A stretch of DNA of 64,000 bases from Tropicibacter oceani. GTDB lineage: Bacteria > Pseudomonadota > Alphaproteobacteria > Rhodobacterales > Rhodobacteraceae. Shown in pieces: positions 51,098 to 59,196 of this stretch. The notes under the pieces were generated by a model that had not been told where the DNA came from, did not search any database, and worked only from the letters and a program-made list of their open reading frames with translations. The DNA is taken from NCBI RefSeq assembly GCF_029958925.1, contig NZ_CP124616.1:3410001-3474000 (forward strand), written 5' to 3'. Position 1 is the stretch's first letter, and every line of letters starts with the position of its first letter. Made by a program: the position numbers and the translations under genes.

Positions 51098-51739
51098 TCA
51101 GGCCGGTTCGGCCTGTGCATCGCGCAGGGCCAGCCCGCCGATCTGCACCAGCAGGTCGACCACCTCTTGCACGCCCTTGCCGGCCCGCAACGAGGTAAAG
51201 ACAAAGGGTTTGCCGGCGCGCATCCGGGTTGCGTCCCGCTCCATCACCTCAAGGCTGGCGCCGACATAGGGCGCCAGATCGGTCTTGTTTATCAACAAGA
51301 TATCTGAGCGCGTGATGGCAGGGCCGCCCTTGCGCGGGATTTCCTCGCCTGCTGCGGTGTCGATCACGTAGATCGTCACATCCGCCAGTTCCGGGCTGAA
51401 GGTGGCCGACAGGTTGTCGCCGCCGCTTTCGATCAGGATCAGGTCCAGGTCGGGAAAGGCCGCGTTCAACTCGGCAATGGCCGCAAGGTTGATCGAGGCA
51501 TCTTCGCGGATCGCGGTATGCGGACAGCCGCCGGTTTCCACGCCCTTGATCCGGTCCAGCGGCAGCACCTGCCGGCGCATCAGCTCCTCTGCGTCCTCGC
51601 GGGTATAGATGTCGTTGGTCACCACGGCCATCGACACCCGGTCGCGCAGGGCCGCGCACAGCTGCGCGGTCAGAGTGGTCTTTCCGGCGCCCACCGGACC
51701 GCCGATGCCAACCCGCAAGGGTCCGTTCACAGATGCCAT
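51098..51739 (-). CDS. ureG: Urease accessory GTPase UreG
   Basis: A 213-aa SIMIBI-class GTPase that drives nickel delivery to urease. The P-loop is G-G-P-V-G-A-G-K-T near 12-20, the Cys-Pro-His nickel motif G-G-C-P-H-T is near 75-80, E-S-G-G-D-N-L near 107-113, and N-K-T-D is near 156-159. The ATG at 51739 has a perfect AGGAGG at 6-7 nt. It is the last gene of the operon; an in-frame extension upstream lies within ureF and is rejected. Confidence 0.97.
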   Translation of the reverse strand: MASVNGPLRVGIGGPVGAGKTTLTAQLCAALRDRVSMAVVTNDIYTREDAEELMRRQVLPLDRIKGVETGGCPHTAIREDASINLAAIAELNAAFPDLDLILIESGGDNLSATFSPELADVTIYVIDTAAGEEIPRKGGPAITRSDILLINKTDLAPYVGASLEVMERDATRMRAGKPFVFTSLRAGKGVQEVVDLLVQIGGLALRDAQAEPA

Positions 51740-51753
51740 GTCATTCCTCCTGA

Positions 51754-52389
51754 TCACGAGCGGAAGACCCGCGAATAAAGTGTTTCGTGCCGCTGGCTTT
51801 GAATATCCAGCATGGGGGCAAAGCCGCCGATATCGTCCAGATCCTCCGCCAGCGCCCGCCGCGCCAGCGCCTGACACAGCGGCGCCAGATCACGGGTGAT
51901 CCTTTGTCCTTCGGTCTGGCCCAAGGGCACCAGACGCACCGCGGCCGAGGTCAGGTTGCTGGAAAAAGCCTGCAGGAACAGCCCTATGGCATCTTCGACG
52001 GGCAGGCCCAGCGCCTTGATGGCAAGGCCGACCGCCACTGGATAGGGCGCGGGCGGCACCGACAGCCCCCAGACCTCGGACACGGTTCTGGCAAAGGCTT
52101 GGCCCTGTTCCAGCGTCTCGGCGCGCCGCTGCGAGGATGGGCAAAGCGCCGTCGCCAGATCCGACAGGGCGCCCGGGTCGCCATCCGTGGCGGCGCGCGC
52201 GCAGATCACCGCATCGGACCAGCCTGAGCCGTATTCGAGCACCGCCGCGACCCAGTCGCGCGCGCTAGCCGCGTCCTGCACCTGGCCATCCTGGATCGCG
52301 GTTTCCAACCCGTGCGACCAGGCGAACGCCCCCACCGGAAAGGCGGGGGAAAACAACTGGTGCAGGATCAGGTGCGGATCAGTGGTCAT
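51754..52389 (-). CDS. ureF: Urease accessory protein UreF
   Basis: A 211-aa all-helical UreF that joins UreD and UreG in the activation complex. It has the typical segment [18 protein letters not shown] near 11-28. The start at 52389 overlaps the ureE stop region by 11 nt. The C-terminus is near-canonical ([13 protein letters not shown]). Confidence 0.94.
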   Translation of the reverse strand: MTTDPHLILHQLFSPAFPVGAFAWSHGLETAIQDGQVQDAASARDWVAAVLEYGSGWSDAVICARAATDGDPGALSDLATALCPSSQRRAETLEQGQAFARTVSEVWGLSVPPAPYPVAVGLAIKALGLPVEDAIGLFLQAFSSNLTSAAVRLVPLGQTEGQRITRDLAPLCQALARRALAEDLDDIGGFAPMLDIQSQRHETLYSRVFRS

Positions 52390-52891
52390 GCGCGTGGCTG
52401 TGGCTGTGACTGTGGGTTTCCGGGCCATGGCTGTGTGAATGGTCGTGGCCATGGGTGCGCCCGTGGCCATAGGCCCCGCCCTCGGGGGTGAAGGCTTCTG
52501 CGACCTCGGTCACATTGGCACCGATCAGGCGCAGCATGTCGGCGATCACGTGATCGCGCTGGATCAGCAATCGGTCGGTTTCGATCTGACAGGGGGTGTG
52601 GCGGTTGCCGATATGCCAGGCGATGCGCGGCAAATCCGATCCGGTGACGCAAAGCAGCGGTTCGATCGCGGCCTCGATGACGATTTCACCGCCATCGGTG
52701 GTCAGCAGCACGCCGCCCTGTTCCAGCGACGTGGTCTTGGGCAGATCGACCAGAATCGAACGCCCGTCGACAAGGGTCAGCACCTTGCGGCGCAGGAACC
52801 GCGCCTCGTAATCCAGCACGACACGCCCGATCGGGCAAGGCTGGTGCGCGTGGCCGTGATAGGCGCGCGCGGTGAGGTTGGGGGCGCTCAT
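52379..52891 (-). CDS. ureE: Urease accessory nickel metallochaperone UreE
   Basis: A 170-aa UreE. The peptide-binding N-domain and the C-terminal domain (P-C-Q-I-E near 96, R-D-H-V near 110) are followed by a His-rich tail (residues about 145-170) with about a dozen histidines alternating with Ser, Asp and Gly, the classical nickel-storage tail. The start at 52891 is chosen because the longer frame runs into the DUF1127 gene. Confidence 0.94.
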   Translation of the reverse strand: MSAPNLTARAYHGHAHQPCPIGRVVLDYEARFLRRKVLTLVDGRSILVDLPKTTSLEQGGVLLTTDGGEIVIEAAIEPLLCVTGSDLPRIAWHIGNRHTPCQIETDRLLIQRDHVIADMLRLIGANVTEVAEAFTPEGGAYGHGRTHGHDHSHSHGPETHSHSHSHAHDH

Positions 52892-52910
52892 ACGCGCCCC
52901 CAGACCGTCG

Positions 52911-53132
52911 TCAGACGTAGTACACGTCCTTGAAGACGTGATGCACGATTTCTTCGCGCTTGATCTTGAGTTCGGCAAGCTGAGCGTCGCTCAGCGCCTG
53001 CAGCGCGCGCACGCGGCGCAGTCGCGGATTGTTCTCCGAGATCGTTGCCATTGCTTCCCAGAACCATGCAGAGATGCGTGTCAGCACCCCGGCCTTGGGG
53101 TAGAAATCCGTATTCGTGGTGGCCTGTGCCAT
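52911..53132 (-). CDS. DUF1127 small protein within the urease operon
   Basis: A 73-aa protein ending with the DUF1127 motif (R-V-R-A-L-Q-A-L-S-D-A-Q-L-A-E-L-K-I-K-R-E-E-I split as helix-turn-helix-like segments near 40-62), with a preceding W-F-W aromatic patch. In other alphaproteobacteria, DUF1127 proteins bind RNA or affect phosphate and carbon metabolism. It is inserted between ureC (133-nt gap) and ureE (19-nt gap). AGGA lies 9 nt upstream of its ATG. A frame-shifted overlapping ORF was rejected. Confidence 0.85.
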   Translation of the reverse strand: MAQATTNTDFYPKAGVLTRISAWFWEAMATISENNPRLRRVRALQALSDAQLAELKIKREEIVHHVFKDVYYV

Positions 53133-53265
53133 TGGAAACCGTCCTGTTCATTGGTTTTCCGTTTCGGAAGCACAACAAATAGGCACTGTGCGAACAGGCA
53201 AACACCGCCAACTTGGCAATGCTGCGATGCGGCAAATGCATGGCTCGGATCATCTTGAATCCCCT

Positions 53266-54990
53266 TCAGAACAGGAAATAGCGTTGTGCCATGGGCAGTT
53301 CGCTGGCGGGCTCGCAGGTCAGCAGCTCGCCATTGGCGCGGACCTCGTAGGTCTCTGGGTTGACTTCGATCTGCGGAGTCGCGTCGTTCAGCTTCAGATC
53401 GCGCTTGCCGATTCCGCGCGTATTGCGCACCGCGACGGTCTGTTTGGCCAGTCCCAGCCTTTCGCCGATGCCCTCGGACTGCGCCGCCTCGGACACGAAT
53501 GTCACGGCCGAATGTTCGACGCTGCGGCCGTAGGCCCCGAACATGGGCCGCGAATAGACCGGCTGCGGTGTCGGGATCGAGGCATTGGGGTCGCCCATCT
53601 GCGCGCAGACAATGGTGCCGGACATCAGCACCATTTCAGGCTTTACCCCGAACATCGCCGGGCTCCACAGCACCAGGTCGGCGCGCTTGCCCTCTTCGAT
53701 GCTGCCGATTTCGTGGCTGATGCCATGGGCGATGGCCGGATTGATGGTGTATTTCGCGATATAGCGGCGCACGCGGGCGTTGTCGTTGTCACCGGTTTCC
53801 TCGGGCAGGCTGCCGCGCTGTTTCTTCATCTTGTCGGCGGTCTGCCAGGTGCGAATGATCACCTCGCCCACCCGGCCCATGGCCTGGCTGTCCGACGCGA
53901 TGATCGAAAAGGCGCCCATGTCATGCAGGATATCCTCAGCCGCGATGGTTTCGCGGCGGATGCGGCTTTCGGCAAAGGCCACGTCCTCGGGGATGGATTT
54001 GTCGAGGTGGTGACAGACCATGAGCATGTCCAGATGCTCTTCGAGGGTGTTGACCGTGTAGGGCCGCGTCGGGTTGGTGGAACTGGGCAGGACAAAGTCC
54101 TCGCCGCAGATCTTGATGATGTCGGGCGCATGGCCGCCCCCTGCCCCTTCGGTATGAAAGGCATGGATGGTGCGGCCCTTCATGGCCTTCACGGTGTTCT
54201 CGACAAAGCCGCTTTCGTTCAGGGTGTCGGTGTGGATCATCACCTGCACGTCCCAGGCGTCGGCCACCGACAGGCAGCAATCAATCGCGCCGGGGGTGGT
54301 GCCCCAATCCTCGTGCAGTTTCAGCGCGCATGCGCCGCCCCGGATCTGTTCCTCCAACGCGGCAGGCAGCGACGCGTTGCCCTTGCCCGCAAAAGCCAGG
54401 TTCATCGGAAAGGCATCCGCCGCCTGCAGCATCCGCCCAATGTGCCACGGGCCCGGCGTGCAGGTGGTGGCCAGCGTGCCATGCGCGGGGCCGGTGCCGC
54501 CGCCCAGCATGGTGGTCAACCCGGAATGCAGGGCATCGTCGATCTGCTGCGGGCAGATGAAATGGATGTGGCTGTCGAAACCGCCGGCGGTCAGGATGCG
54601 CCCCTCTCCGGCGATCACCTCGGTGCCCGGGCCGGCGATGATGTTCACACCGGGCTGGGTGTCGGGGTTGCCCGCCTTGCCGATCTTGTGGATGCGGCCG
54701 TTCTTGAGACCCACATCGGCCTTGTAGATGCCCGTCCAGTCGACGATCAGCGCGTTGGTGATGACGGTATCCACCGCGCCCTCGGCGCGCGTGGTCTGGG
54801 CCTGCCCCATGCCGTCGCGGATCACCTTGCCGCCACCGAACTTGACCTCTTCGCCGTAACCGCCCGCCGCCTCGGCGGTCAGGTCACGCTCGACCTCGAT
54901 GAAAAGGCAGGTGTCGGCCAGGCGCAGCTTGTCGCCGGTGGTGGGGCCGAACATGGCGGCGTAATCGGCGCGCGAAATCCTTGCGGGCAT
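53266..54990 (-). CDS. ureC: Urease subunit alpha
   Basis: A 574-aa catalytic subunit that hydrolyses urea. Nickel ligands are visible: His141 and His143 (H-I-H), carbamylated Lys224 (A-L-K-L-H-E-D-W), His253 and His279, and Asp367. The mobile flap holds Cys326 and the catalytic His327 (M-V-C-H-H-L). Its length matches the family. AGGAG lies 8 nt before the ATG. Confidence 0.98.
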   Translation of the reverse strand: MPARISRADYAAMFGPTTGDKLRLADTCLFIEVERDLTAEAAGGYGEEVKFGGGKVIRDGMGQAQTTRAEGAVDTVITNALIVDWTGIYKADVGLKNGRIHKIGKAGNPDTQPGVNIIAGPGTEVIAGEGRILTAGGFDSHIHFICPQQIDDALHSGLTTMLGGGTGPAHGTLATTCTPGPWHIGRMLQAADAFPMNLAFAGKGNASLPAALEEQIRGGACALKLHEDWGTTPGAIDCCLSVADAWDVQVMIHTDTLNESGFVENTVKAMKGRTIHAFHTEGAGGGHAPDIIKICGEDFVLPSSTNPTRPYTVNTLEEHLDMLMVCHHLDKSIPEDVAFAESRIRRETIAAEDILHDMGAFSIIASDSQAMGRVGEVIIRTWQTADKMKKQRGSLPEETGDNDNARVRRYIAKYTINPAIAHGISHEIGSIEEGKRADLVLWSPAMFGVKPEMVLMSGTIVCAQMGDPNASIPTPQPVYSRPMFGAYGRSVEHSAVTFVSEAAQSEGIGERLGLAKQTVAVRNTRGIGKRDLKLNDATPQIEVNPETYEVRANGELLTCEPASELPMAQRYFLF

Positions 54991-55014
54991 ACTGGGGCTC
55001 CTGTTGGGGTAGGA

Positions 55015-55278
55015 TCAGACGGGAAGGTCAGAGTTTTCCATGTCGGGATAGCTGGGCGGCGTCGAAGGCGTCTTGCGCGCGCGGCTTTTGCTGGCGGGTT
55101 TTGCAGGTGCCGGAACCGAAGCAGACACCGCCACCGGGTGCGCCATCCCTGCCAAAGCCATCTGCTGTCGCAGCGCCGCATCGAAAAACACCTGCATGCA
55201 CCGCAGGTTGCGGCTCCAGACCTCGCCAGTGGTGCGGATCAGGGTCGCAGAGAAGGTAAATGGCGTAAAAGGCTGCAT
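55015..55278 (-). CDS. Unknown 87-aa protein between ureB and ureC
   Basis: No family recognised. It starts M-Q-P-F-T-P-F-T-F-S-A-T-L, has an amphipathic helical middle (W-S-R-N-L-R-C-M-Q-V-F-F-D-A-A-L near 22-37) and ends in a Pro/Ala/Ser and basic low-complexity tail. The overall pattern recalls phasin-like helical proteins, but this is only a resemblance. The start at 55278 is supported by AGGAA; the frame remains open 200 nt further upstream, which is rejected because it would read through the neighbouring ORF. It ends 24 nt before ureC. Confidence 0.6.
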   Translation of the reverse strand: MQPFTPFTFSATLIRTTGEVWSRNLRCMQVFFDAALRQQMALAGMAHPVAVSASVPAPAKPASKSRARKTPSTPPSYPDMENSDLPV

Positions 55279-55313
55279 GTCGATTTTCCTTTGTTCAGGG
55301 TCCTTGGGGGGGA

Positions 55314-55613
55314 TCAGCGCCGTGCCAGACGCCGGTGGTTGGAACGGGCCTTGCGCGCCAGGGGGCGCGTGGCGGCCTGCGTCTGGGCGTGCCAATCGCC
55401 GCCCGCAAGCAATGCCTTTTGCCAGGCCAGACCAGCGGCCCAGAAGGCCTGCGGCTTTTCCTGGATCATCCGCCAGCATTCACCCCTGGGCGAGGGACGC
55501 AATCCGGCAAGCCCCATCAGGCGCAGGTTGACGACGCTTTGCGCATCCAGGGCCAGCCCCATCACGGCGCTTGCGGTCTGCATCCACGATTGCAAAAATA
55601 CGAACGGCCACAT
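55314..55613 (-). CDS. Unknown 99-aa protein immediately after ureB
   Basis: No family recognised. The ATG overlaps the ureB stop by one base (TGATG), showing translational coupling; a GTG one codon earlier is also possible. It has a hydrophobic N-terminal part ([10 protein letters not shown] near 1-10) with helices up to about 40, a Trp-rich centre and a strongly basic C-terminal tail (R-K-A-R-S-N-H-R-R-L-A-R-R). Like the 87-aa neighbour it lies between ureB and ureC, where most bacteria have no gene. Confidence 0.65.
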   Translation of the reverse strand: MWPFVFLQSWMQTASAVMGLALDAQSVVNLRLMGLAGLRPSPRGECWRMIQEKPQAFWAAGLAWQKALLAGGDWHAQTQAATRPLARKARSNHRRLARR

Positions 55614-55918
55614 CACAAATCTCCCATGACCTGCTGGTTGAACCCATAGATCCTGCGCGCCCCGGCGACAGGGATCAGGTCGACCTCGCGGCGCTGGCCC
55701 GGCTCGAACCGCACGGCGGTTCCGGCGGCGATGTCCAGCCGCATGCCGCGCGCCGCGGCCCGGTCGAAATCAAGCGCAGCATTGGCCTCGGCAAAGTGGT
55801 AATGGCTGCCCACCTGAACCGGCCGGTCGCCGGTATTGGCCACCATCAGGGTGATCGCCACGCGATCGGCGTTCAGGGTCAGATCGCCCTCGGCCGGGAT
55901 CAACTCTCCGGGGATCAT
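55613..55918 (-). CDS. ureB: Urease subunit beta
   Basis: A 101-aa UreB with the canonical start [12 protein letters not shown] and the [10 protein letters not shown] segment near 37-46. The ATG at 55918 overlaps the stop of the 56-aa gene by 4 nt. A longer in-frame start at 55990 is rejected because the canonical N-terminus fits. Confidence 0.96.
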   Translation of the reverse strand: MIPGELIPAEGDLTLNADRVAITLMVANTGDRPVQVGSHYHFAEANAALDFDRAAARGMRLDIAAGTAVRFEPGQRREVDLIPVAGARRIYGFNQQVMGDL

Positions 55919-56085
55919 TTGCGCGCCCGGGCCAGGGCCACGCCGCCAGCCAAGGCCAGCACCGCCAACGCGGCCACGACGCTCAGCCAATGCGCGCCGT
56001 CATGCGGATGCAGATGCGCGCCGGAATGGGCCAGTGCGGGGCCAGCGGCCAATGCGACAACGGCGGCAATCATCAGTTTGCTCAT
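55915..56085 (-). CDS. 56-aa His-rich membrane protein between ureA and ureB
   Basis: A small protein with an N-terminal hydrophobic segment resembling a signal peptide (about 4-19, A-L-A-H), five histidines in the short segment 20-32 (H20, H24, H26, H28, H32) and a second hydrophobic stretch (33-53) with a basic end (A-R-A-R-K). AAGGA lies 7 nt before the ATG, and its TGA overlaps the ureB ATG. The histidine cluster in a nickel-enzyme operon suggests a periplasmic metal-binding or nickel-handling role; this is inference. It is too short for most automated annotation. Confidence 0.75.
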   Translation of the reverse strand: MSKLMIAAVVALAAGPALAHSGAHLHPHDGAHWLSVVAALAVLALAGGVALARARK

Positions 56086-56127
56086 GGTCTTGTCCTTCGT
56101 GCTTCTTCTTGGTCCAAATACTCAAAT

Positions 56128-56430
56128 TCAACGGATCGGCTGGTGCACCGTCACCAGTTTGGTCCCATCCGGAAAGGTCGCCTCGACCTGCACCTCGGGG
56201 ATCATCTCGGGCACGCCTTCCATGCATTGATCGCGGGTGATCACCTGCGCGCCCGCCTGCATCATCTGCGCCACCGTGCGCCCGTCGCGCGCGCCCTCGA
56301 CCACCGCATCGGTGATCAGGGCAATCGCCTCGGGGTGGTTCAGCTTGACGCCGCGCGCCAGCCGCTTGCGGGCGACTTCGGCGGCCATGGCAATCAGCAG
56401 TTTGTCTTTTTCTCGGGGGGTCAGGTTCAT
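56128..56430 (-). CDS. ureA: Urease subunit gamma
   Basis: A 100-aa UreA with the standard start [12 protein letters not shown] and H-P-E-A-I-A-L-I near 32-39, ending near T-V-H-Q-P-I. It lies 12 nt after ureD. Confidence 0.97.
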   Translation of the reverse strand: MNLTPREKDKLLIAMAAEVARKRLARGVKLNHPEAIALITDAVVEGARDGRTVAQMMQAGAQVITRDQCMEGVPEMIPEVQVEATFPDGTKLVTVHQPIR

Positions 56431-56442
56431 CGGCTTCGTCTT

Positions 56443-57300
56443 TCACAGCATCCAGGGTCGGGGAAGATCGTCCTGCGCCAGCTCATGCAGCAGCGGCACA
56501 AGGGTCTTGCGCAATTCAAAGCTGTCCGGGGCCAGAAGGCGCAGGAACACCAGGTCTTCGGTCAGGGCCGAGCCGCCAGCCTGAGGCGGCAGAAGCTCGC
56601 GCAGATGGTCCAGCCGCCCGCCGATCCCCGGCGCGGCACACAGGACCGAGGCCACGGCAATCGCCCCATCCGCCACGGCGGCCCGGTTCAGAACCGCTGC
56701 CGCGTCGCCGTCCAGCCGCAGCCGGTCGGCAAAGGCCAGCGCGCCGCCAATATGCAGGTCAATCCGGTCGCGCAGGAACAGCTCGTGCACCGCCTCGCCC
56801 ATGGCACGGCGGCCAAAGACCAGCACTTCGCAGGCCAGCAGCCGCGCATCCTGCGCCAGGTCGATGGTCAACCGCCGGTCAAGCGAAGCGCCGTCATAAA
56901 TAATCGTTTCCTGTGGCAGCCAGGTGATCTGCGCGCCCGGATGCGCCGTCAGCCTTGTGCTGACATGCCCCGGGGCGCCCGGCGCGGCGCGATAGATCCG
57001 CTCGGCCGCTTGCGTGGTCATGCGCAGGGCCGCGCCCTCGTCCACCGTTGCCGACAGCGCAAAACGGTCGCCGCCCGTCACACCGCCCGCCGAGTTCAGG
57101 TAAACCGCGTCAAGCTCCGCGCCGCGGGCGCGCGGGAACAGTAGTTTGCTGCTACCGGACATGTGCAGATCACCCAGCACCGACGCCCCTGCGCGCGTCC
57201 GCACCGACAGATGCGCCTGTCCGCGCGCCCTTTGCGGCAGGCTGGCGGCCGGGGCCGCGCGGGATGTCTGGTCGTAGGGGATGGCAGGGTCCTCCGGCAA
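56443..57300 (-). CDS. ureD: Urease accessory protein UreD
   Basis: A 285-aa scaffold that binds apo-urease and recruits UreF and UreG. Marks are N-S-A-G-G-V-T-G-G-D near 69-78 and P-Q-E-T-I-I-Y-D-G-A near 129-138. The frame opens with TTG at 57300 but no upstream ribosome-binding site; a strong GGAGG (57291-57295) is spaced 8 nt before an ATC codon at 57282, so the true start may be the unusual ATC. No in-frame ATG exists before residue 47. It is the first gene of the urease operon. Confidence 0.9.
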   Translation of the reverse strand: MPEDPAIPYDQTSRAAPAASLPQRARGQAHLSVRTRAGASVLGDLHMSGSSKLLFPRARGAELDAVYLNSAGGVTGGDRFALSATVDEGAALRMTTQAAERIYRAAPGAPGHVSTRLTAHPGAQITWLPQETIIYDGASLDRRLTIDLAQDARLLACEVLVFGRRAMGEAVHELFLRDRIDLHIGGALAFADRLRLDGDAAAVLNRAAVADGAIAVASVLCAAPGIGGRLDHLRELLPPQAGGSALTEDLVFLRLLAPDSFELRKTLVPLLHELAQDDLPRPWML

Positions 57301-57443
57301 GTTGCCGGAAGTTTCAGCGCCCCATGCCCAGCCTCAAGGCGCGGCGGGGATTTCGCCGGATACGGGGCGGGATTTGCAGGGGGAGCACGCCCTTGATGCC
57401 CGCAAAACGGGCGCAAAGCCCAAAAAGCAGGCAGCGCGATAAA

Positions 57444-57926
57444 TCACCCGGCGGGTTTGGGCGGCGCCTGCACCGTATAGCCGCAGCGGTCCGGCTTGAT
57501 GTCCAGCAAGGGCGTTCCGTCAAGGCAATCCAGACCGCGCACCGTCAGCACATTGCCTGTCCGCGCGACCAGTCGCACCCGCGAGGTGCCGATGGGATTG
57601 GGCCGCAGCGGCGAGCGCAGCGCAAAGGTGCCGCGCACCGCGCCGTCGGACCGTGGGCTTTGCGTCAGCAGATCGCGCCGCGCCTTGTGCAGCCAATACA
57701 GGATCTCAAGCGTTTCAAAGCGTTCGATCCCCTCCAGCGCGGGCTCCAGCCTTGGGTCAAGCTCGATCGTGCAATCGGGCCCCTCCATGTCGCCCTGACG
57801 CGGACAATCGTCACGCGTCTTGAACGGCGTGTGGATCACCCCGACAAAGGACAGCCCGGCGTTTTCGGGCAATTGCGCCTTTAGCGCCGTTTCACCGCTG
57901 CGCAGCGCGTCACCATGATGTGTCAT
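57444..57926 (-). CDS. trmO: tRNA (N6-threonylcarbamoyladenosine37-N6)-methyltransferase TrmO
   Basis: A 160-aa TrmO/TsaA family enzyme that methylates t6A37 in some tRNAs. Marks are G-V-I-H-T-P-F near 29-35, F-S/L-R-S-P-x-R-P-N-P-I-G near 104-113 and D-I-K-P-D near 142-146. AAGGGG lies before the ATG. It is 15 nt after the SMP-30 gene and could be co-transcribed with it. Confidence 0.88.
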   Translation of the reverse strand: MTHHGDALRSGETALKAQLPENAGLSFVGVIHTPFKTRDDCPRQGDMEGPDCTIELDPRLEPALEGIERFETLEILYWLHKARRDLLTQSPRSDGAVRGTFALRSPLRPNPIGTSRVRLVARTGNVLTVRGLDCLDGTPLLDIKPDRCGYTVQAPPKPAG

Positions 57927-57941
57927 TGCAGTGCCCCTTGT

Positions 57942-58790
57942 TTACAGAATGACCCGGTGTTCCTGCTGGCCGCGCGCCAGCGTGTCGATGACATAGGTCT
58001 TGCCGGCCCCCTTGTCATCCGCAGGCGCGCCGCCCGCCGCCGAGGTCACCAGCAACCGCATCAGCCCCGGCCCGCCAAAGGCCGGGCAGGTCGTCTGCGT
58101 CGCGGGCAGCCGCAGCGCCATTTCCAGCCGGCCTTGCGGATCATAGCAGGCCACGCGCCCGGCGCCCCATTGTGCATTCCAGAAATTGCCATCGGCATCG
58201 ACAACCGCCCCGTCCGGGTTGATGCCTTCGGGGCCAAGGTCCAGCCAATCCACGGGGTCGCCCGCTGGCCAGCCATCGCCGTCCAGCGCGACCCGGCGGA
58301 TCACCTTGTCTGCCGTGTCGGTGAAATAGGCCTGCCGCCCGTCCGGGGCAAAGCAGATGGCGTTGGGGATCGTGATCCCAGGATAAAGCTGGCGCAATTC
58401 GCCCCGGTAGAACCGATAGATCGCCCCGGCACCGGGCTGCGCCTGATAGCCCATGGTGCCAATCCAGAACCCGCCCTGTGGATCGGCCCGGCCATCGTTC
58501 GAACGGGTCAGGGGGTTGTCCGCCTCCAGATCGACCACATGGCTTTCCTGCCCTGTTTCCAGATCGAACAGGATCAGGTCGCGCGCCGTGGCCACCAGCA
58601 GCCGCCCCCGGTCGACCCATCCGGCGGCCGAGACCTCTCGGTCGAAATCCCAGTGCCGCTGCGCCGCGCCGTCATGTTCGAACAGCTTGCGGCCCATGAT
58701 GTCGAACCAGAAGAACGTTTCGCGCTCGGGGTGCCAAAGCGGCCCCTCGCCCAGCTCGCAAATGGTGTCTGACAGGGCTGTGGTGGTCAT
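57942..58790 (-). CDS. SMP-30/gluconolactonase family protein (sugar lactonase)
   Basis: A 282-aa beta-propeller lactonase. The start L-G-E-G-P-L-W near 12-18 contains the first metal glutamate, followed by N-D-G-R-A-D-P-Q-G-G-F-W-I-G-T-M near 97-112 and N-P-D-G-A-V-V-D-A-D-G near 191-201. Family members hydrolyse gluconolactone or arabino- and xylonolactones. The start at 58790 has GAGG 8 nt upstream, while an ATG two codons earlier is too close. No sugar pathway genes adjoin, so the sugar is unknown. Confidence 0.85.
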   Translation of the reverse strand: MTTTALSDTICELGEGPLWHPERETFFWFDIMGRKLFEHDGAAQRHWDFDREVSAAGWVDRGRLLVATARDLILFDLETGQESHVVDLEADNPLTRSNDGRADPQGGFWIGTMGYQAQPGAGAIYRFYRGELRQLYPGITIPNAICFAPDGRQAYFTDTADKVIRRVALDGDGWPAGDPVDWLDLGPEGINPDGAVVDADGNFWNAQWGAGRVACYDPQGRLEMALRLPATQTTCPAFGGPGLMRLLVTSAAGGAPADDKGAGKTYVIDTLARGQQEHRVIL

Positions 58791-58933
58791 GCGCATGTCC
58801 TCGTGGTTTTGCGGACAACTGTCCACATCCCGGCCCGCGGAACAAGCCCCGCGCCGATAAAGGGCTGGAAACCCGGAACGAATTGCGGTCAACTCCGCCC
58901 CTGAGACATGCCAGGGCCAAGGAGATCAGTCAG

Positions 58934-59170
58934 ATGACCTGCGTATTCATCCAAATTCGGTGCCGTCCCGGAACCGCCTACCGGGTGGCCAGCGACATCG
59001 TTCTTCGCGAAATCCATTCCGAGCTGTACTCGACCAGCGGCGAATATGACCTGCTGGTCAAACTTTACATCCCCGAGGGCGAGGATGTGGGCAAATTCAT
59101 CAATGACAAGCTGCTGGACATCGACGGAATCGAGCGCACCCTGACGACGCTGACATTCCGCGCGTTCTGA
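58934..59170 (+). CDS. Stand-alone Lrp/AsnC ligand-binding (RAM) domain protein
   Basis: A 78-aa protein consisting only of the amino-acid-sensing domain of Lrp/AsnC regulators: C-V-F-I-Q-I-R-C near 3-10, L-Y-S-T-S-G-E-Y-D-L-L-V near 31-42 and the final I-E-R-T-L-T-T-L-T-F. The DNA-binding helix-turn-helix is absent, and no room for one exists upstream. AAGGAG lies 9 nt before the ATG. It lies 26 nt before the ABC transporter genes on the same strand, suggesting an amino-acid-responsive partner. Confidence 0.88.
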   Translation: MTCVFIQIRCRPGTAYRVASDIVLREIHSELYSTSGEYDLLVKLYIPEGEDVGKFINDKLLDIDGIERTLTTLTFRAF

Positions 59171-59196
59171 AAAGCGAATTCTTTGGGAGGAAAACC

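Noticed and set aside
52888-53253. A 121-codon minus-strand ORF starting near the ureC stop with AAGGGG upstream
   Set aside because: It overlaps the whole DUF1127 gene in another frame, and the latter has a recognised domain and its own ribosome-binding site.
53116-55629. An 837-codon open frame on the plus strand
   Set aside because: It is antisense to ureC and its small neighbours; no ribosome-binding site or domain.
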